Assembly: GCA_022414725.1 (NCBI GenBank)
Contig: CM039465.1
Location: 24,745,202 to 24,809,201, forward strand
Direction of reading: 5' to 3'
DNA: 64,000 nucleotides
Source: Microglena sp. YARC
Taxonomy: Eukaryota; Chlorophyta; Chlorophyceae; Chlamydomonadales; Chlamydomonadaceae
The position numbers and the translations under genes are program-made. Positions 22,691 to 32,158 of the stretch are shown in pieces (position 1 is the first letter of the stretch; each line of letters starts with the position of its first letter). The notes below the pieces were generated by a model. The model ran no database searches and was not told the DNA's origin. It was given only the letters and a program-made list of their open reading frames with translations.

Positions 22691-24317
22691 CTACGGTGGC
22701 AAGACCCAGCTGCTGTCAAGATTCACAATGGCCCTGTACTCGGGGCCAGCCGCATCTGGATCCATCAGCAGCTTGCAGACATCTGCGTGACCAGCCTTCG
22801 CAGCCAGCCGCAAGGCCCAGCTGTTGACAGAGTTCGCCCGGGCCCTGACCTGAAGTCCATCCACCTCTGGATCCATCAGCAGCTTGCAGACATCTGCGTG
22901 ACCTGCCTTGGCAGCCTCACGCAAGGCCTTGCTGTCGCTAGAGTGCGCTAGGGCCCTGAACTCAATTCCAGCCACCTCTGGATCCATCAGCAGCTTGCAG
23001 ACATCTGTGTGACCTACCTTTGCAGCCAGCCGCAAGGCCCAGCTGTTGACAGAGTTTGCGCGGGCCCTGAACTCAATTCCAGCCACCGCTGGATCCATCA
23101 GCAGCTTGCAGACATCTGCGTGACCTGCCTTGGCAGCCTCACGCAAGGCCCTGCTGTCGCTAGAGTTCGCCAGGGCCCTATACTCAAGTCCAGCCACCTC
23201 TAGATCCATCAGCAGCTTGCAGACATCTGCGTGACCATCCTTGGCAGCCCACCACAAGGCCCTGCTGTCGCTAAAGTTTGCCCGGGCCCTGAACTCAAGT
23301 CCAGCCACCGCTGGATCCATCAGCAGCTTGCAGACATCTGCTTGACCTTCCGCGGAAGCCCACCACAAGGCACAGCTGTCGCTAGAGTTCGCCCGGGCCC
23401 TGAACTCAAGTCCAGCCACCTCTAGATCAATGAGCAGCTTGCAGACATCGGCGTGACCGTCCTTCGCAGCCGCCCACAAGGCCATGCCGTCGCTAGAGTT
23501 CGCCCGGGCCCTGAACTCAAGTCCAGCCACCTCTGGATCCATCAGCAGCTTGCAGACATCTGCGTGACCGTCCTTCGCAGCGGCCCACAATGCCCAGCTG
23601 TCGCTGGTGTTCGCTAGGGCCCTGAACTCAATTCCAGCCACCTCTGGATCCATCAGCAGCTTGCAGACATCTGCGTGACCTTCCTTCGCAGCCGCACACA
23701 AGGCTTAGCTGTCGCTAGAGTTCGCCCGGGCCCTGAACTCAAGTCCAGCCACCTCTGGATCCATTAGCAGCTTGCAGACATCTGTGACCTGCCTTGGCAG
23801 CCGCCCACAAGGCACTGCTGTCGCTAGAGTTCGCCCGGGCCCTTAACTCAAGTCCAGCCACCTCTGGATCCATCAGCAGCTTGCAGACATCTGCGTGACC
23901 TTCATTGGCAGCCTCCAACAAGGCCAAGCTGTAGCTATAGTTCGCCAGGGCCCTGAACTCAAGTCCAGCCACCGCTGGATCCATCAGCAGCTTGCAGACA
24001 TCGGCGTGACCGGCCTTGGCAGCCACATAGAGAAGCTTGTTTTTATTTTGGTTCGCCCTCAATTGTACGCCCTTAACCTGTACAAGAGGATTGGACACCA
24101 AGCATACTGCTAGAAGGTCGGCGCGCCCCCCTTTCGCCATCATCTCTCCAACTCGTTGTGGTGGTTGGATCAGTCCGGTAAGGGGCCATCCAGAAAATCT
24201 TTTGCACAGAGTTTTACACACTAATACAATCTTGGGGTTGGAAGAGAATAGGGCAATACGATCAAGAATGTCATGGGGAAGCGTTAGGATTAACGATGAT
24301 CGCGTGTGCGAATGCAT
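22691..24317 (-). pseudogene. ANK-G: F-box and ankyrin-repeat gene with two breaks
   Basis: The start and F-box (24317; LPHDILDRIALF) are intact. Near 23780 two bases are missing from the ACATCTGCGTGACC core, shifting the frame, and at about 23705 the Trp codon of a DSWAL segment is replaced by a stop. Nine or ten repeats downstream are open to the normal DSSWVLPP ending at 22691. Its upstream spacer is rearranged, so expression is doubtful. Confidence 0.85.
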
Positions 24318-25393
24318 GTTCGATGAACATGTGTGTACAATGCATGCAAGCGCACAGGATGGTCTATAGCCTTTTATTTAATATCCCAACTCATTATTTA
24401 TTTATACTCTTAATCATTTCATACATCGGAGGGGACAGTATAAACAAGGAGCAGCCGTAGCTTAACTCTATGATTATAATCACTGATGGACATACAAGGT
24501 ATAAACGATGCACTTAACCACTTGAGCTTGACCCAATCAGTTGCAACACATTGACACTGAAGACCACTCATCGATTGGGATACAGGGCAAGATTTTCCTC
24601 CGGTCACTCGTTGATCTCCCACAGGTACTAAGGGCACCTTAGGGATTTACATCCTCCAGTTGTCAGTGTGGATCAAGGCAAGAGTGGACTGCAGCTCTGC
24701 CGCTAATCAGGTTTAAGCTAATTACACTCGAAGGAATACTAAAATGAAACCGCTTTCTGGAGTGTACGGTACACCTTTTGGTGTAGCAACCCACATTGCA
24801 GTGGAACACCATCATGTTTTTTTGTAGCCCATCAACAACACGCATCCCTGCAAAATGGAAGCGGTATCTGCAAGCGGTACAGAATGGGTGTTCCTGCCTC
24901 CCGGCGATTTTTTTGAATTTTCAAATCAGAAGTTAGAGCCGTACGAACGACTCACTCACTCGCCAACTAGAGATTTAGCTCTCAGCGGAATTGCGATTCC
25001 GACCAGACCAGGCTCCGAAACCAGTCAAAATACCTCCGGGAGGCAGGAACAAATGTACAGGTGCAAATTGTCTTTCTTCCTTAAATTAAGGAATTCAAGT
25101 TTCATCAAGTTTTGTAACCGATCTTGTCAATACAACAAATATTGTCTTCAGGAGATTGACACAAAACATTCAAGGACTGTAAAGACATAGAAGTTACATC
25201 TTCAAAGTAGCCTGCAAATTCAAGGTGCTGGCTCACATCGTGCGCATCAATAATCATTTTCAAAGAGTTCCTGCCTCATATAATCAAATATTTCTGCTAC
25301 ATCTGGAATTATTGGGCACACGCAGCGATATTTTCGCTTGAGCAAACTGAACACATTTCTGAAAAGTTTGAGGAGAGTGGATAAATACTTGCT
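24318..25393. repeat. Rearranged ankyrin spacer G/H
   Basis: The segment next to the ANK-G start is disrupted: the promoter-like AT block is inverted (24382-24406), and about 310 bases of sequence found in no other spacer follow (24407-24716). Then comes a 140-base TA-type small element (about 24717-24862) that is an inverted copy of 32019-32157. From 24863 the standard spacer resumes with a family 1 element (24883-25056) and a relic frame. Confidence 0.8.
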
Positions 25394-26473
25394 CTACGGT
25401 GGCAAGACCCAGCTGCTGTCAATATTCACAATGGCCCTGTACTCGGGGCCAGCCACCTCTGGATCCATCAAAAGCAAGCAGACATCGGCATGACCGGCCT
25501 CCGCAGCCGCCCACAATGCCCAGCTGTTGACAGAGTTCGCCCGGGCCCTGAACTCAAGTCCAGCGACCTCTGGATCCATGAGCAGCTTGCAGACATCTGC
25601 GTGACCTTCCTTTGCAGCCGCCCACAAGGCACTGCTGTCGTTAGAGTTCGCCAGGGCCCTGAACTCAAGTCCAGCCACCTCTGGATCCATCAGCAGCTTG
25701 CAGACATCTGCGTGACCTGCCTTGGCAGCAGCCCACAATGCCCTGCTGTCGAAAGTGTTCGCCCTGGCCCTGAACTCAATTCCAGCCACCTCTGGATCCA
25801 TCAGCAGCTTGCAGACATCTGCGTGACCTGCCTTGGTAGCCGCCCACAATGCCCAGCTGTCTCTAGCGGTCGCCCGGGCCCTGAACTCAAGTCCAGCGAC
25901 CGCTGGATCCATGAGAAGCTTGCAGACATCTGCGTGACCTTCCTTGGCAGCCGCCCACAAGACCCAGCTGTCGCTAGCGTTCGCCCGGGCCCTATACTCA
26001 AGTCCAGCGACCGCTGGATCCATAAGCAGCTTGCAGACATCTGCGTGACCTTCATTGGCAGCCGCCCACAATGCCTAGCTGTCGCCAGAGTTCGCCCTGG
26101 CCCTGAACTCAAGTCCAGCCACCGCTGGATCCATGAGCAGCTTGCAGACATCTGCGTGACCGGCCTGGGCTGCCACATAGAGAAGCTTGTTTCCATTTTG
26201 GTTCGCCCTCAATTGTAGGGCCCCTTCAACCTGTACAAGAGGATTGGATACCAAGCATACTGCTAGAAGGTCGGTGCGCCCCCCTTTCGCCATCATCTCT
26301 CCAACTCGCTGCGGTGGTTGGATCAATCCGGTAAGGGGCCATCCCGAAAATCTTTTGTGCAAAGTTTTACACACTAATACAATCTTGGGGTTGGAAGAGA
26401 ATAGGGCAATACGATCAAGAATGTCATAGGGACACGTTAGGAGTGGAAACGATGATCGCGTGTGCGAATGCAT
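25394..26473 (-). pseudogene. ANK-H: short F-box and ankyrin-repeat gene with one nonsense codon
   Basis: F-box region (CPYDILDRIALF) and one repeat are open from 26473 to a TAG at about 26072-26074, where Trp of DSWAL is expected. The same frame continues without further damage through six or seven repeats to GPEYRAIVNIDSSWVLPP at 25394. A single base change separates this from an intact gene of about 359 codons. Confidence 0.85.
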
Positions 26474-26634
26474 GTTCTATGAACATGTGTGTACATGCAT
26501 GCAAGCGCACAGGATGTTATAAATAAATAATGAGTTGGGATAAACCCTATAAACCCTTGGTTGCACTTGCCTGGCGGTACCTGCAAGCGGTACAGAATGT
26601 GTGTTCCTGCCTCACTGCGGATTTTTTGAATTTT
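26474..26634. repeat. Truncated right-end ankyrin spacer
   Basis: Promoter-like segment, one AAACCC block, and only the left 40 bases of a family 1 element (26596-26634) before the coiled-coil gene begins. This is the right border of the array. Confidence 0.75.
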
Positions 26635-27000
26635 CTACTTTACTGAATTTAGATCCTCAGGCGGTTTCAAGATGGCTTTCGAAGCCCAACACTCATCCTC
26701 GATCGCTTCAACACGAAGATAGTTCTCAGCGGCCCGCACCAAATCAACATTGCTTTCCAATCGGGCAATAGTGTTCCGATCGGTTGCGAATTTGATTTTC
26801 TTTTCCCTCTCCTGCTCCAACTGTTGTATTCTGCGTTCAAGAACTTCTTTCTTGTGCATGAAATGGTAATTGATGTATCCAATCTCCTTTTTAAGCTTTT
26901 CATCGTAGTCGACAGCGCCATCATCTTTTAATGGTATTTGTTTGATGCTACGACGCAAGTAATGAGGAGGAGGAGCAGCTGTAGCGGAGTGATCGTTCAT
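26635..27000 (-). CDS. Small coiled-coil protein
   Basis: About 121 residues with the start at MNDHSATAA (27000). Residues 35-75 form a charged, heptad-like helix rich in Glu, Lys and Gln (KKEVLERRIQQLEQEREKKI), predicted to be a coiled coil. No family recognised. It flanks the ankyrin array, and a fragment of its 3' end is found again at 12441-12550. Confidence 0.7.
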   Translation of the reverse strand: MNDHSATAAPPPHYLRRSIKQIPLKDDGAVDYDEKLKKEIGYINYHFMHKKEVLERRIQQLEQEREKKIKFATDRNTIARLESNVDLVRAAENYLRVEAIEDECWASKAILKPPEDLNSVK

Positions 27001-27039
27001 GTTTGAAACAATGCTTATTCTTAGCATGATGCATTTTTT

Positions 27040-27792
27040 TTATACACCATCACCAAAAATATGCAACCAAAACCGCTCGATCTCCCAAGCATTGATCTCG
27101 TCAGCACGCAATTTATTATGAAGGGACGTCCACCAAGACAATGGCTTTTCTTGAGAAAGGCGCACGGCGTCCACAAGGTACTGCGCCCCCGCAGCGAACA
27201 CATAACTGTCCACCTTACATTCGCATCCGAAGGCCTCAACCCAAACCCGCTCAAGGTCCAGACGTTGAGGGTGCGAGAGCCCTCTCCGCATGACACGCGA
27301 CTTGCTCATCAGGTTGCAAAACAATGGCGCAGGGTTTGATGCAATCGGATGAGCGGTAGGCGCAAGCAATGCCACAAGCTTTGATGAAAACACATCTAGA
27401 TTCCTCTCCCTGCCGCCATGCGGCGTCCCAAAATGGTCCCAAGGATCACCCTGCAAGAAGGCCACACGGTTCATAGGCATGTCGCCAGCACGCAAACGCG
27501 CCACCGTGTAATGCAACCACGTATCTGCCTCACGACCCACATTATCCAGATGCTCGAAAAAGACATCGACATCACTACACTTTCTACCCAACACATCGAA
27601 CAAACGTTGCTTTGCATCTTCGGCAGTACTACCCTTGTGGAACACGAATATCCGGTACCACTCGCCTGTAGGACGCTCCGAAAACGCAAAAGTAAGCGCG
27701 GATACCCATCTTTCCACCCCCGGTTCGTTGTACCAAGCAACCACAACGTCTGAGACCGAGCGAGAAGATGACGATGATAGCATGTCTTTCAT
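27040..27792 (-). CDS. DUF3431-like protein (glycosyltransferase-like)
   Basis: A 250-residue protein. The pattern VVAWYNE near the N-terminus, NVGREADTWLHYTV, then VAFLQGDPWDH, and later AAGAQYLVDA matches what I know of DUF3431, a group of uncharacterised proteins thought to resemble glycosyltransferases and found in fungi, algae and giant viruses. Target unknown; a role in glycan modification of virion or host is inferred. Confidence 0.7.
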   Translation of the reverse strand: MKDMLSSSSSRSVSDVVVAWYNEPGVERWVSALTFAFSERPTGEWYRIFVFHKGSTAEDAKQRLFDVLGRKCSDVDVFFEHLDNVGREADTWLHYTVARLRAGDMPMNRVAFLQGDPWDHFGTPHGGRERNLDVFSSKLVALLAPTAHPIASNPAPLFCNLMSKSRVMRRGLSHPQRLDLERVWVEAFGCECKVDSYVFAAGAQYLVDAVRLSQEKPLSWWTSLHNKLRADEINAWEIERFWLHIFGDGV

Positions 27793-27908
27793 TTCGTAAT
27801 ATTATGTCTCATTACTTTTCACATGTCGCACTTCGAACGCCCCACAAAAACAAACGAAAAAGTGGTCGACGGCAAGACTGTCTAATATATTCGGAGCTAC
27901 AAAAAAGT

Positions 27909-28072
27909 AATGGGCGTTCCCCTCCCGGCGGTTTTTTTTTAATTTCTACTCAGAATTTAGAGCATCCGGAACGACTCGCTAGCTTGAGATATCAGCACCG
28001 AGGAATCACAAATCCGCTCCATACCATGTTTCGCAACCAGTCAAAATCGACCGGAATGCAGGACCACCCATT
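27909..28072. mobile_element. Family 1 small element
   Basis: Left end AATGGGCGTTCCCCTCCC, right end a degenerate complement (GGACCACCCATT). The interior (GAACGACTCGCTAGCTTGAG) is closer to the copy at 36456-36613 than to those in the ankyrin spacers. The rest of 27793-28351 shows no gene. Confidence 0.75.
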
Positions 28073-28351
28073 GCACCTCAAGGACATCCAAGTACATCGA
28101 GTACCGCTTGCGTATAGTACCGCTTGCGCATCGAGTACGAGTGATGTGATTTGTTTGTTTTATCGTAAATTTACGATAGGTCTCCTATATTGTCTGGAAT
28201 CGATCTCTGATGGGAGATGTCATGGACTTGACAGGTTATATATCGTTGTCGTCAGAGGACGAAGGTACATGCAATTGTTTGCTTTCAATATAATGTACAA
28301 CTGCGATGTCATTTTACATTTCCATCTGACACGGGTTTTCATTTTATTCCT

Positions 28352-28822
28352 GTGACTACAGATGAAGAGGAGGCTCCCAGTATTCCCATTGAGAACGAGG
28401 TCGAGGTGGTTGAGATCGAGCGCCCTTTGTGGGAGTGTCCTTGCTGCCTAAACAATCATGTTGCAGCGCTCGCCCTTCCCAGCGATCACCTCGTGTGCGG
28501 AGACTGCTTTCCAAGACTGAATTCGTGCCCTCTTTGCCGCGACTCCATAGCTGGCCCTAGTAGTGTTAGTGTTGTGCCTCTGACTGTGCGACGTGCCAAA
28601 CGTGGGCAGAGAGCAGTGGAAGTGGATTTGACGCATGATGACGAAGATGAGGGTGCCGCGGGTGCTAAATGGTGTTGCCCTCAATGCGCAAATCTGCGCA
28701 CGAAGGGGTCTTCATGCAAGGAATGCAAAGCTGCAAGATGCGAAGACTGTTGGAAAAGAAGCCAATACAAGTGTGTGTTCTGTACAATCGGCACCCCTTC
28801 GCGACGGCCGCTACGTTTGTGA
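28352..28822 (+). CDS. RING-finger protein
   Basis: 156 residues with two cysteine-rich modules. The first (CPCC, H, CGDC, CPLC at residues 29-62) has the order and spacing of a C3HC4 RING, typical of E3 ubiquitin ligases. The second (CCPQC, CKEC, CEDC, CVFC at residues 107-147) may be another zinc-binding module. An acidic linker separates them. The frame has no ATG; it begins at GTG 28352, or after a TTTATTCCTGTGACTACAG stretch that resembles a splice acceptor. Together with the F-box proteins it suggests interference with host ubiquitin pathways. Confidence 0.75.
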   Translation: MTTDEEEAPSIPIENEVEVVEIERPLWECPCCLNNHVAALALPSDHLVCGDCFPRLNSCPLCRDSIAGPSSVSVVPLTVRRAKRGQRAVEVDLTHDDEDEGAAGAKWCCPQCANLRTKGSSCKECKAARCEDCWKRSQYKCVFCTIGTPSRRPLRL

Positions 28823-28975
28823 TTTGATCTGATGAAAATGGACACCTTGGGATTTTGACAAGTTGACCATCAATCTTTGTAACCGATCAAACCCGTTCAG
28901 AAGTGTCTTCGCTCATGCTGTCTCACATTGTGCGCGTTAAAGCGTTAACATTGTTGCTATATCATGATTGATACA

Positions 28976-29105
28976 ACGGCATGCACGGGCTAGAAAAAAA
29001 GAATCTAACTGGCAACTTGAATGCGAATAGGTTTCGAAACATGGTCTGGAGCGGATTTGTGATTCCTCGGTGCTGATATCTCAAGCTAGCGAGTCGTTCC
29101 GGATG
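28976..29105. pseudogene. Chimera of a gene fragment and an inverted element fragment
   Basis: Positions 28976-29031 copy 31118-31175, an internal coding piece of the fibre-like gene (GMHGLEKMNLTGNLNANR). They are joined directly to 29033-29105, an inverted copy of the middle of the family 1 element at 27909-28072. Upstream (28860-28950) a degenerate ankyrin-spacer sequence can be recognised. No intact gene. Confidence 0.85.
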
Positions 29106-29310
29106 TTACCTTGCACAGACGATGATCAGCATCAGCAGAAACGGCAGCAGGAAAAACGTTTTGCTGACATGATTCCTATGTGGTCGTCTCTGCGTGAAAA
29201 TGGAACAGCGTTGACATCTCGGTTTATCTGTCAAATTACGCTACGTTTTCCAATGATGGTGGAGGCTGGTTGGTGTGACCATGTCCATCTGCCTCCACAC
29301 TACACACAGC

Positions 29311-29545
29311 GGCGGCTTTCTCAGGATCCTCCTCGTCCATCTGAATCCACATGCAAACGGCGGAAACATGTCGCCTCTTTCTCGTCCATCTGACTCCAAA
29401 CGCAAACGGCGGAAACCTGTCGCCTCCTTCTTGTCCATCTGACTCCAAACGCAAACGGCGGAAACCTGTCGCATCCTTCTCGTACATCTGACTCCAAACG
29501 CAAACGGCGGAAACATGTCGCCTCCTTCTCGTGCAGTGCGTGAAA
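29311..29545. repeat. 49-bp tandem repeat
   Basis: Four to five units with spacing of 49 bases (core AACGGCGGAAACCTGTCGCC). Because 49 is not a multiple of three, successive units fall in different frames, so this is not coding. Between 29106 and 29310 I see only a short, unrecognised plus-strand frame. Confidence 0.85.
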
Positions 29546-29669
29546 GCGTACAGTCACTAATGTGGTCAACAAGGATTTGCAATCATCAGACAAACATCCT
29601 CATGTCGCTCGGTGGCTTTGCAAATTGAGCAATAAAATTGGGTGTTCCTCCGATGTTTATTTATATTAA

Positions 29670-29963
29670 TTAATTTTGTTTTTGGGATTCCAACATTTTC
29701 ATGTGTTTTTTGTCAATAATACAATGGCAAGATCCGGTTGTCTTAGAAGAATTCCCTGTCAACATCTTGGGACATGAGTTGGTGTATGCGTAATAAGAAC
29801 ATGCATCCTTGCAGTTTGCTCGGTTCATGTAAGGAAGTTTAACTAAGTTCTTGCTCGGTTTACACTGTTCGCCCTCAAACATCTCGAACATGGGCAGAGA
29901 TAACTTGGGTGTTGATCGGCTGCATTCGTATTCTCCGAAAGCGGTGTAGCGGCATTGAGACAT
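29670..29963 (-). CDS. Small cysteine-rich protein
   Basis: 97 residues from MSQCRYTAF, chosen as start because the upstream frame is recombinase relic. It has eight cysteines, several in pairs separated by short loops (CKDACSYYAYTNSC, CHC), suggesting disulphide bonds. No signal peptide or membrane helix is obvious. Function unknown. Confidence 0.5.
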   Translation of the reverse strand: MSQCRYTAFGEYECSRSTPKLSLPMFEMFEGEQCKPSKNLVKLPYMNRANCKDACSYYAYTNSCPKMLTGNSSKTTGSCHCIIDKKHMKMLESQKQN

Positions 29964-30029
29964 TTTACATGACAAAAAAAATAATTTGACACGCCTTGGG
30001 GTACAAGGAGGCAGTTTATCCTCCAGATC

Positions 30030-30310
30030 CGAAGCTCGAGCAAATCCATTCAATGAGCTCGAACCCAAACCTTGCGAGCCTGTCTCTGGAAGCAACCACA
30101 ATTGACGATACAAGTCCTGCCGTGACGAGTCCCAATACTCGTAAAAGTCATGGGTGCTTGAAGTTGATCCATGCTGCTTTTATCAAAGAGACGTTGCTTG
30201 CCTGGAGTTCGGATCGTGCCATTATCCGCCCATCGATGGAGGACGGTCCTGGAGACACCAAGGGCATCGGAGGCCTTGCCAATTTTACAGAAGCGTTGGT
30301 TGCCATACAT
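30030..30310 (-). pseudogene. IS607-type serine recombinase (TnpA) relic
   Basis: Minus strand from 30310: KIGKASDALGVSRTVLHRW is the MerR-like helix-turn-helix that opens IS607-family recombinases. About 150 bases later, in another frame (about 30118-30030), VASRDRLARFGFELIEW matches the conserved DRLARFG part of the serine recombinase domain. The catalytic N-terminal strand with the serine and most of the domain are missing, and stops and shifts separate the two pieces. No TnpB is present. Confidence 0.8.
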
Positions 30311-30379
30311 GGCATTCTAATATTTTGTGCATGCAATTTGCAACCTTCACCATTCACGTCAATCCCGGTATTCTCACTG

Positions 30380-30494
30380 TAACCGGTTCAGTGGAAAACC
30401 AATACGATTTAAATCAACAAATTACTATAAATTATGTCGCCGCCTTACACCCTGTTATTGGGATGTTTCATTTTACTGTTCCACTGACTGTACA
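30380..30494. mobile_element. TA-type small element, deletion derivative
   Basis: The left part (AACCAATACGATTTAAATCA) and right part (GGGATGTTTCATTTTACTG, then TTCCACTGACTGTA) match the ends of the element at 57016-57445, with the middle deleted. It ends about 20 bases after the stop codon of the next gene. Confidence 0.65.
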
Positions 30495-30512
30495 TCTAAA
30501 CATGGTCAACCT

Positions 30513-30812
30513 CTATTTCTTACGCTTCACGCTCTCTTTTTTCTGTAACAAACTCTCAACCTGCTCCACAGTCATTAGTTTGTTCTTATACATAACCATT
30601 ACCTTCCCATTAGGAGTTATTTCACGCACAACGCGGGTGCATTTATCGAAATCTATCTTGTCACCCACTTGGTAAGCGCCCCCCCACGCCAGTAGCTTTC
30701 CACAGTGTACCACTGGATCCTCCTGTTCTAAATTCGTCTGCCATCTTGAAACCCGGGGCTTGTTGTCGCTCTTTGCGGCCACCACCCGTAATGCTGCTTC
30801 CAATATCAAACA
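30513..30812 (-). CDS. Small hypothetical protein, start and frame uncertain
   Basis: The C-terminal part (GDKIDFDKCTRVVREITPNG, then MYKNKLMTVEQVESLLQKK) looks coding. Its own frame begins only at a TTG. An ATG at 30812, shortly after a TATAAATA box, opens a different 50-codon frame that would need to shift at the run of seven C at about 30679-30685 to join it. Either the start is non-ATG or there is an indel in that run. No family recognised. Confidence 0.45.
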   Translation of the reverse strand, partial: CLILEAALRVVAAKSDNKPRVSRWQTNLEQEDPVVHCGKLLAWGGAYQVGDKIDFDKCTRVVREITPNGKVMVMYKNKLMTVEQVESLLQKKESVKRKK

Positions 30813-30832
30813 TGACTATTTATAAAGAGTGC

Positions 30833-30968
30833 GCACATTTTTATTACACACAGCATAAATAATAGTTATAGTTATAATAAAGAATAGTTATAATAAATAA
30901 TAGTTATAATAAATAAATAATAAAACTGTAATAAACTATACAATAATAAAACTATAAATAATAAAAAG
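30833..30968 (+). promoter_or_regulatory. Very AT-rich upstream region with TTATAATAAATAA repeats
   Basis: More than 130 bases almost without G or C, with repeated TAATAAATAATAGTTATAA units, directly before the ATG at 30972. Probably the promoter and leader of the following gene; no single element can be singled out. Confidence 0.4.
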
Positions 30969-30971
30969 ATC

Positions 30972-31964
30972 ATGGTCGATGTGTACACAGCATTCGCAAT
31001 TCTTTTGTTAGCCGTAATCGTTTTTGTATCCATGAAGCCCCCGACAAGGGAGAGTCTCGTCGCAACCGACGAGTCCATGCGAAAAATGTTCGTCGACACC
31101 TACAAAGTCGTAGACAACGGCATGCACGGGCTAGAAAAAATGAATCTAACTGGCAACTTGAATGCGAATAGGATCAAGCTTGGGGATAAGTGGACTTTAA
31201 GCGGTGTGGGTGACAAGCATAGCAATGACGACTGGTTGCGACTATTCAATAAAGATGGGACTGGGTACTACGGGGGGCTGGCTGCCGGGCGATTGTGGTC
31301 TGGAGGGGCTACGCACCTCAACGGGCCCATGTTCACTAGAGACATCAACGCCAACGGAAATGTGAATGTAACCGGGGCAGTCAATGCCAGAAGAAACCTG
31401 TGCGTGCAGAACGAATGCCTCAACAAAACGGATTTACAACAGATGAAAACAAATAATGCGATGGTGAAAAAAGATTTCTCAACGGGACTGAATATCACCA
31501 ATGGTGACCCAGGTCCACTTATTCAAAAAATGTACGGGAATAACCAGGCAGACCGGTATGGATTATCAAAAGAACCTAATGGGACCTCTCACGTATATGC
31601 CGCCAACTCATACGGACCCAGCACAGTCAACTTGTCTTTCGCGACTGGGGTAAATAGTTACAATATGGTCCTCACAGCCAAAAAAGACGGGACAATCAAT
31701 GTAACGGGAGCCGACGCCAAGCTCTGCATTGACGGGGTATGTCTTACCAAGGGCGACATCGCCAATTTCAAGGCCGCGACGGATTCCATCGCTCAATTAC
31801 AAAAGACACCGGCAGAGGCGCAAGCGCGTGCACAGGCACAGGCAACAAAAAGTTGTTACGGTGCCAAAACGGGCGATTGCAACACTTGCAGCGATGTCAT
31901 AAATGCATACAAAGCCAAAGGATGGAGGTACAACCAGAATGATTTTGATCAGTGCAAGGCATAG
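30972..31964 (+). CDS. Membrane-anchored fibre-like virion protein
   Basis: 330 residues. One N-terminal membrane helix (residues 4-20, YTAFAILLLAVIVFVSM) is followed by a short coiled region and a beta-rich body with repeated N-G/N-L and 'ITNGD', 'NVTGA', 'INVTGADAKLCIDGVCL' motifs, like the shaft of phage and giant-virus fibre proteins. A cysteine-containing C-terminal piece follows (CYGAKTGDCNTCSDVI, GWRYNQNDFDQC). Probably displayed on the virion. A fragment of it is duplicated at 28976-29031. Confidence 0.6.
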   Translation: MVDVYTAFAILLLAVIVFVSMKPPTRESLVATDESMRKMFVDTYKVVDNGMHGLEKMNLTGNLNANRIKLGDKWTLSGVGDKHSNDDWLRLFNKDGTGYYGGLAAGRLWSGGATHLNGPMFTRDINANGNVNVTGAVNARRNLCVQNECLNKTDLQQMKTNNAMVKKDFSTGLNITNGDPGPLIQKMYGNNQADRYGLSKEPNGTSHVYAANSYGPSTVNLSFATGVNSYNMVLTAKKDGTINVTGADAKLCIDGVCLTKGDIANFKAATDSIAQLQKTPAEAQARAQAQATKSCYGAKTGDCNTCSDVINAYKAKGWRYNQNDFDQCKA

Positions 31965-32018
31965 GCAGATGCGCAGGCACGTGCAAAGGCGCTGGCAGTT
32001 GGGTCAAGGGAGAAGGCT

Positions 32019-32157
32019 TCCATTTTGCAGGGATGAGTGTTGTTGATGGGCTACAAAAAAACATGATGGTGTTCCACTGCAATGTGGGTTGCTACACCAT
32101 AAGGTGTACCGTACACTCCAGAAAGCGGTTTCATTTTAGTATTCCGTCGAGTGGAAT
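32019..32157. mobile_element. TA-type small element
   Basis: Right end GTTTCATTTTAGTATTCCG followed by TCGAGTGGAATA. The whole stretch is an inverted near-identical copy of about 24717-24862. It abuts the stop codon of the gene on the minus strand at 32159. Confidence 0.7.
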
Positions 32158-32158
32158 A

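Noticed and set aside
27768..28355. A 195-codon plus-strand frame
   Set aside because: It starts within the DUF3431-like gene's 5' end, runs through a small mobile element and shows no coding signal.
29236..29593. Minus-strand frames with repeated SAVCVWSQMDKKEATGF-type units
   Set aside because: They come from the 49-bp tandem repeat, which runs through all three frames; composition and lack of a proper start argue against a gene.
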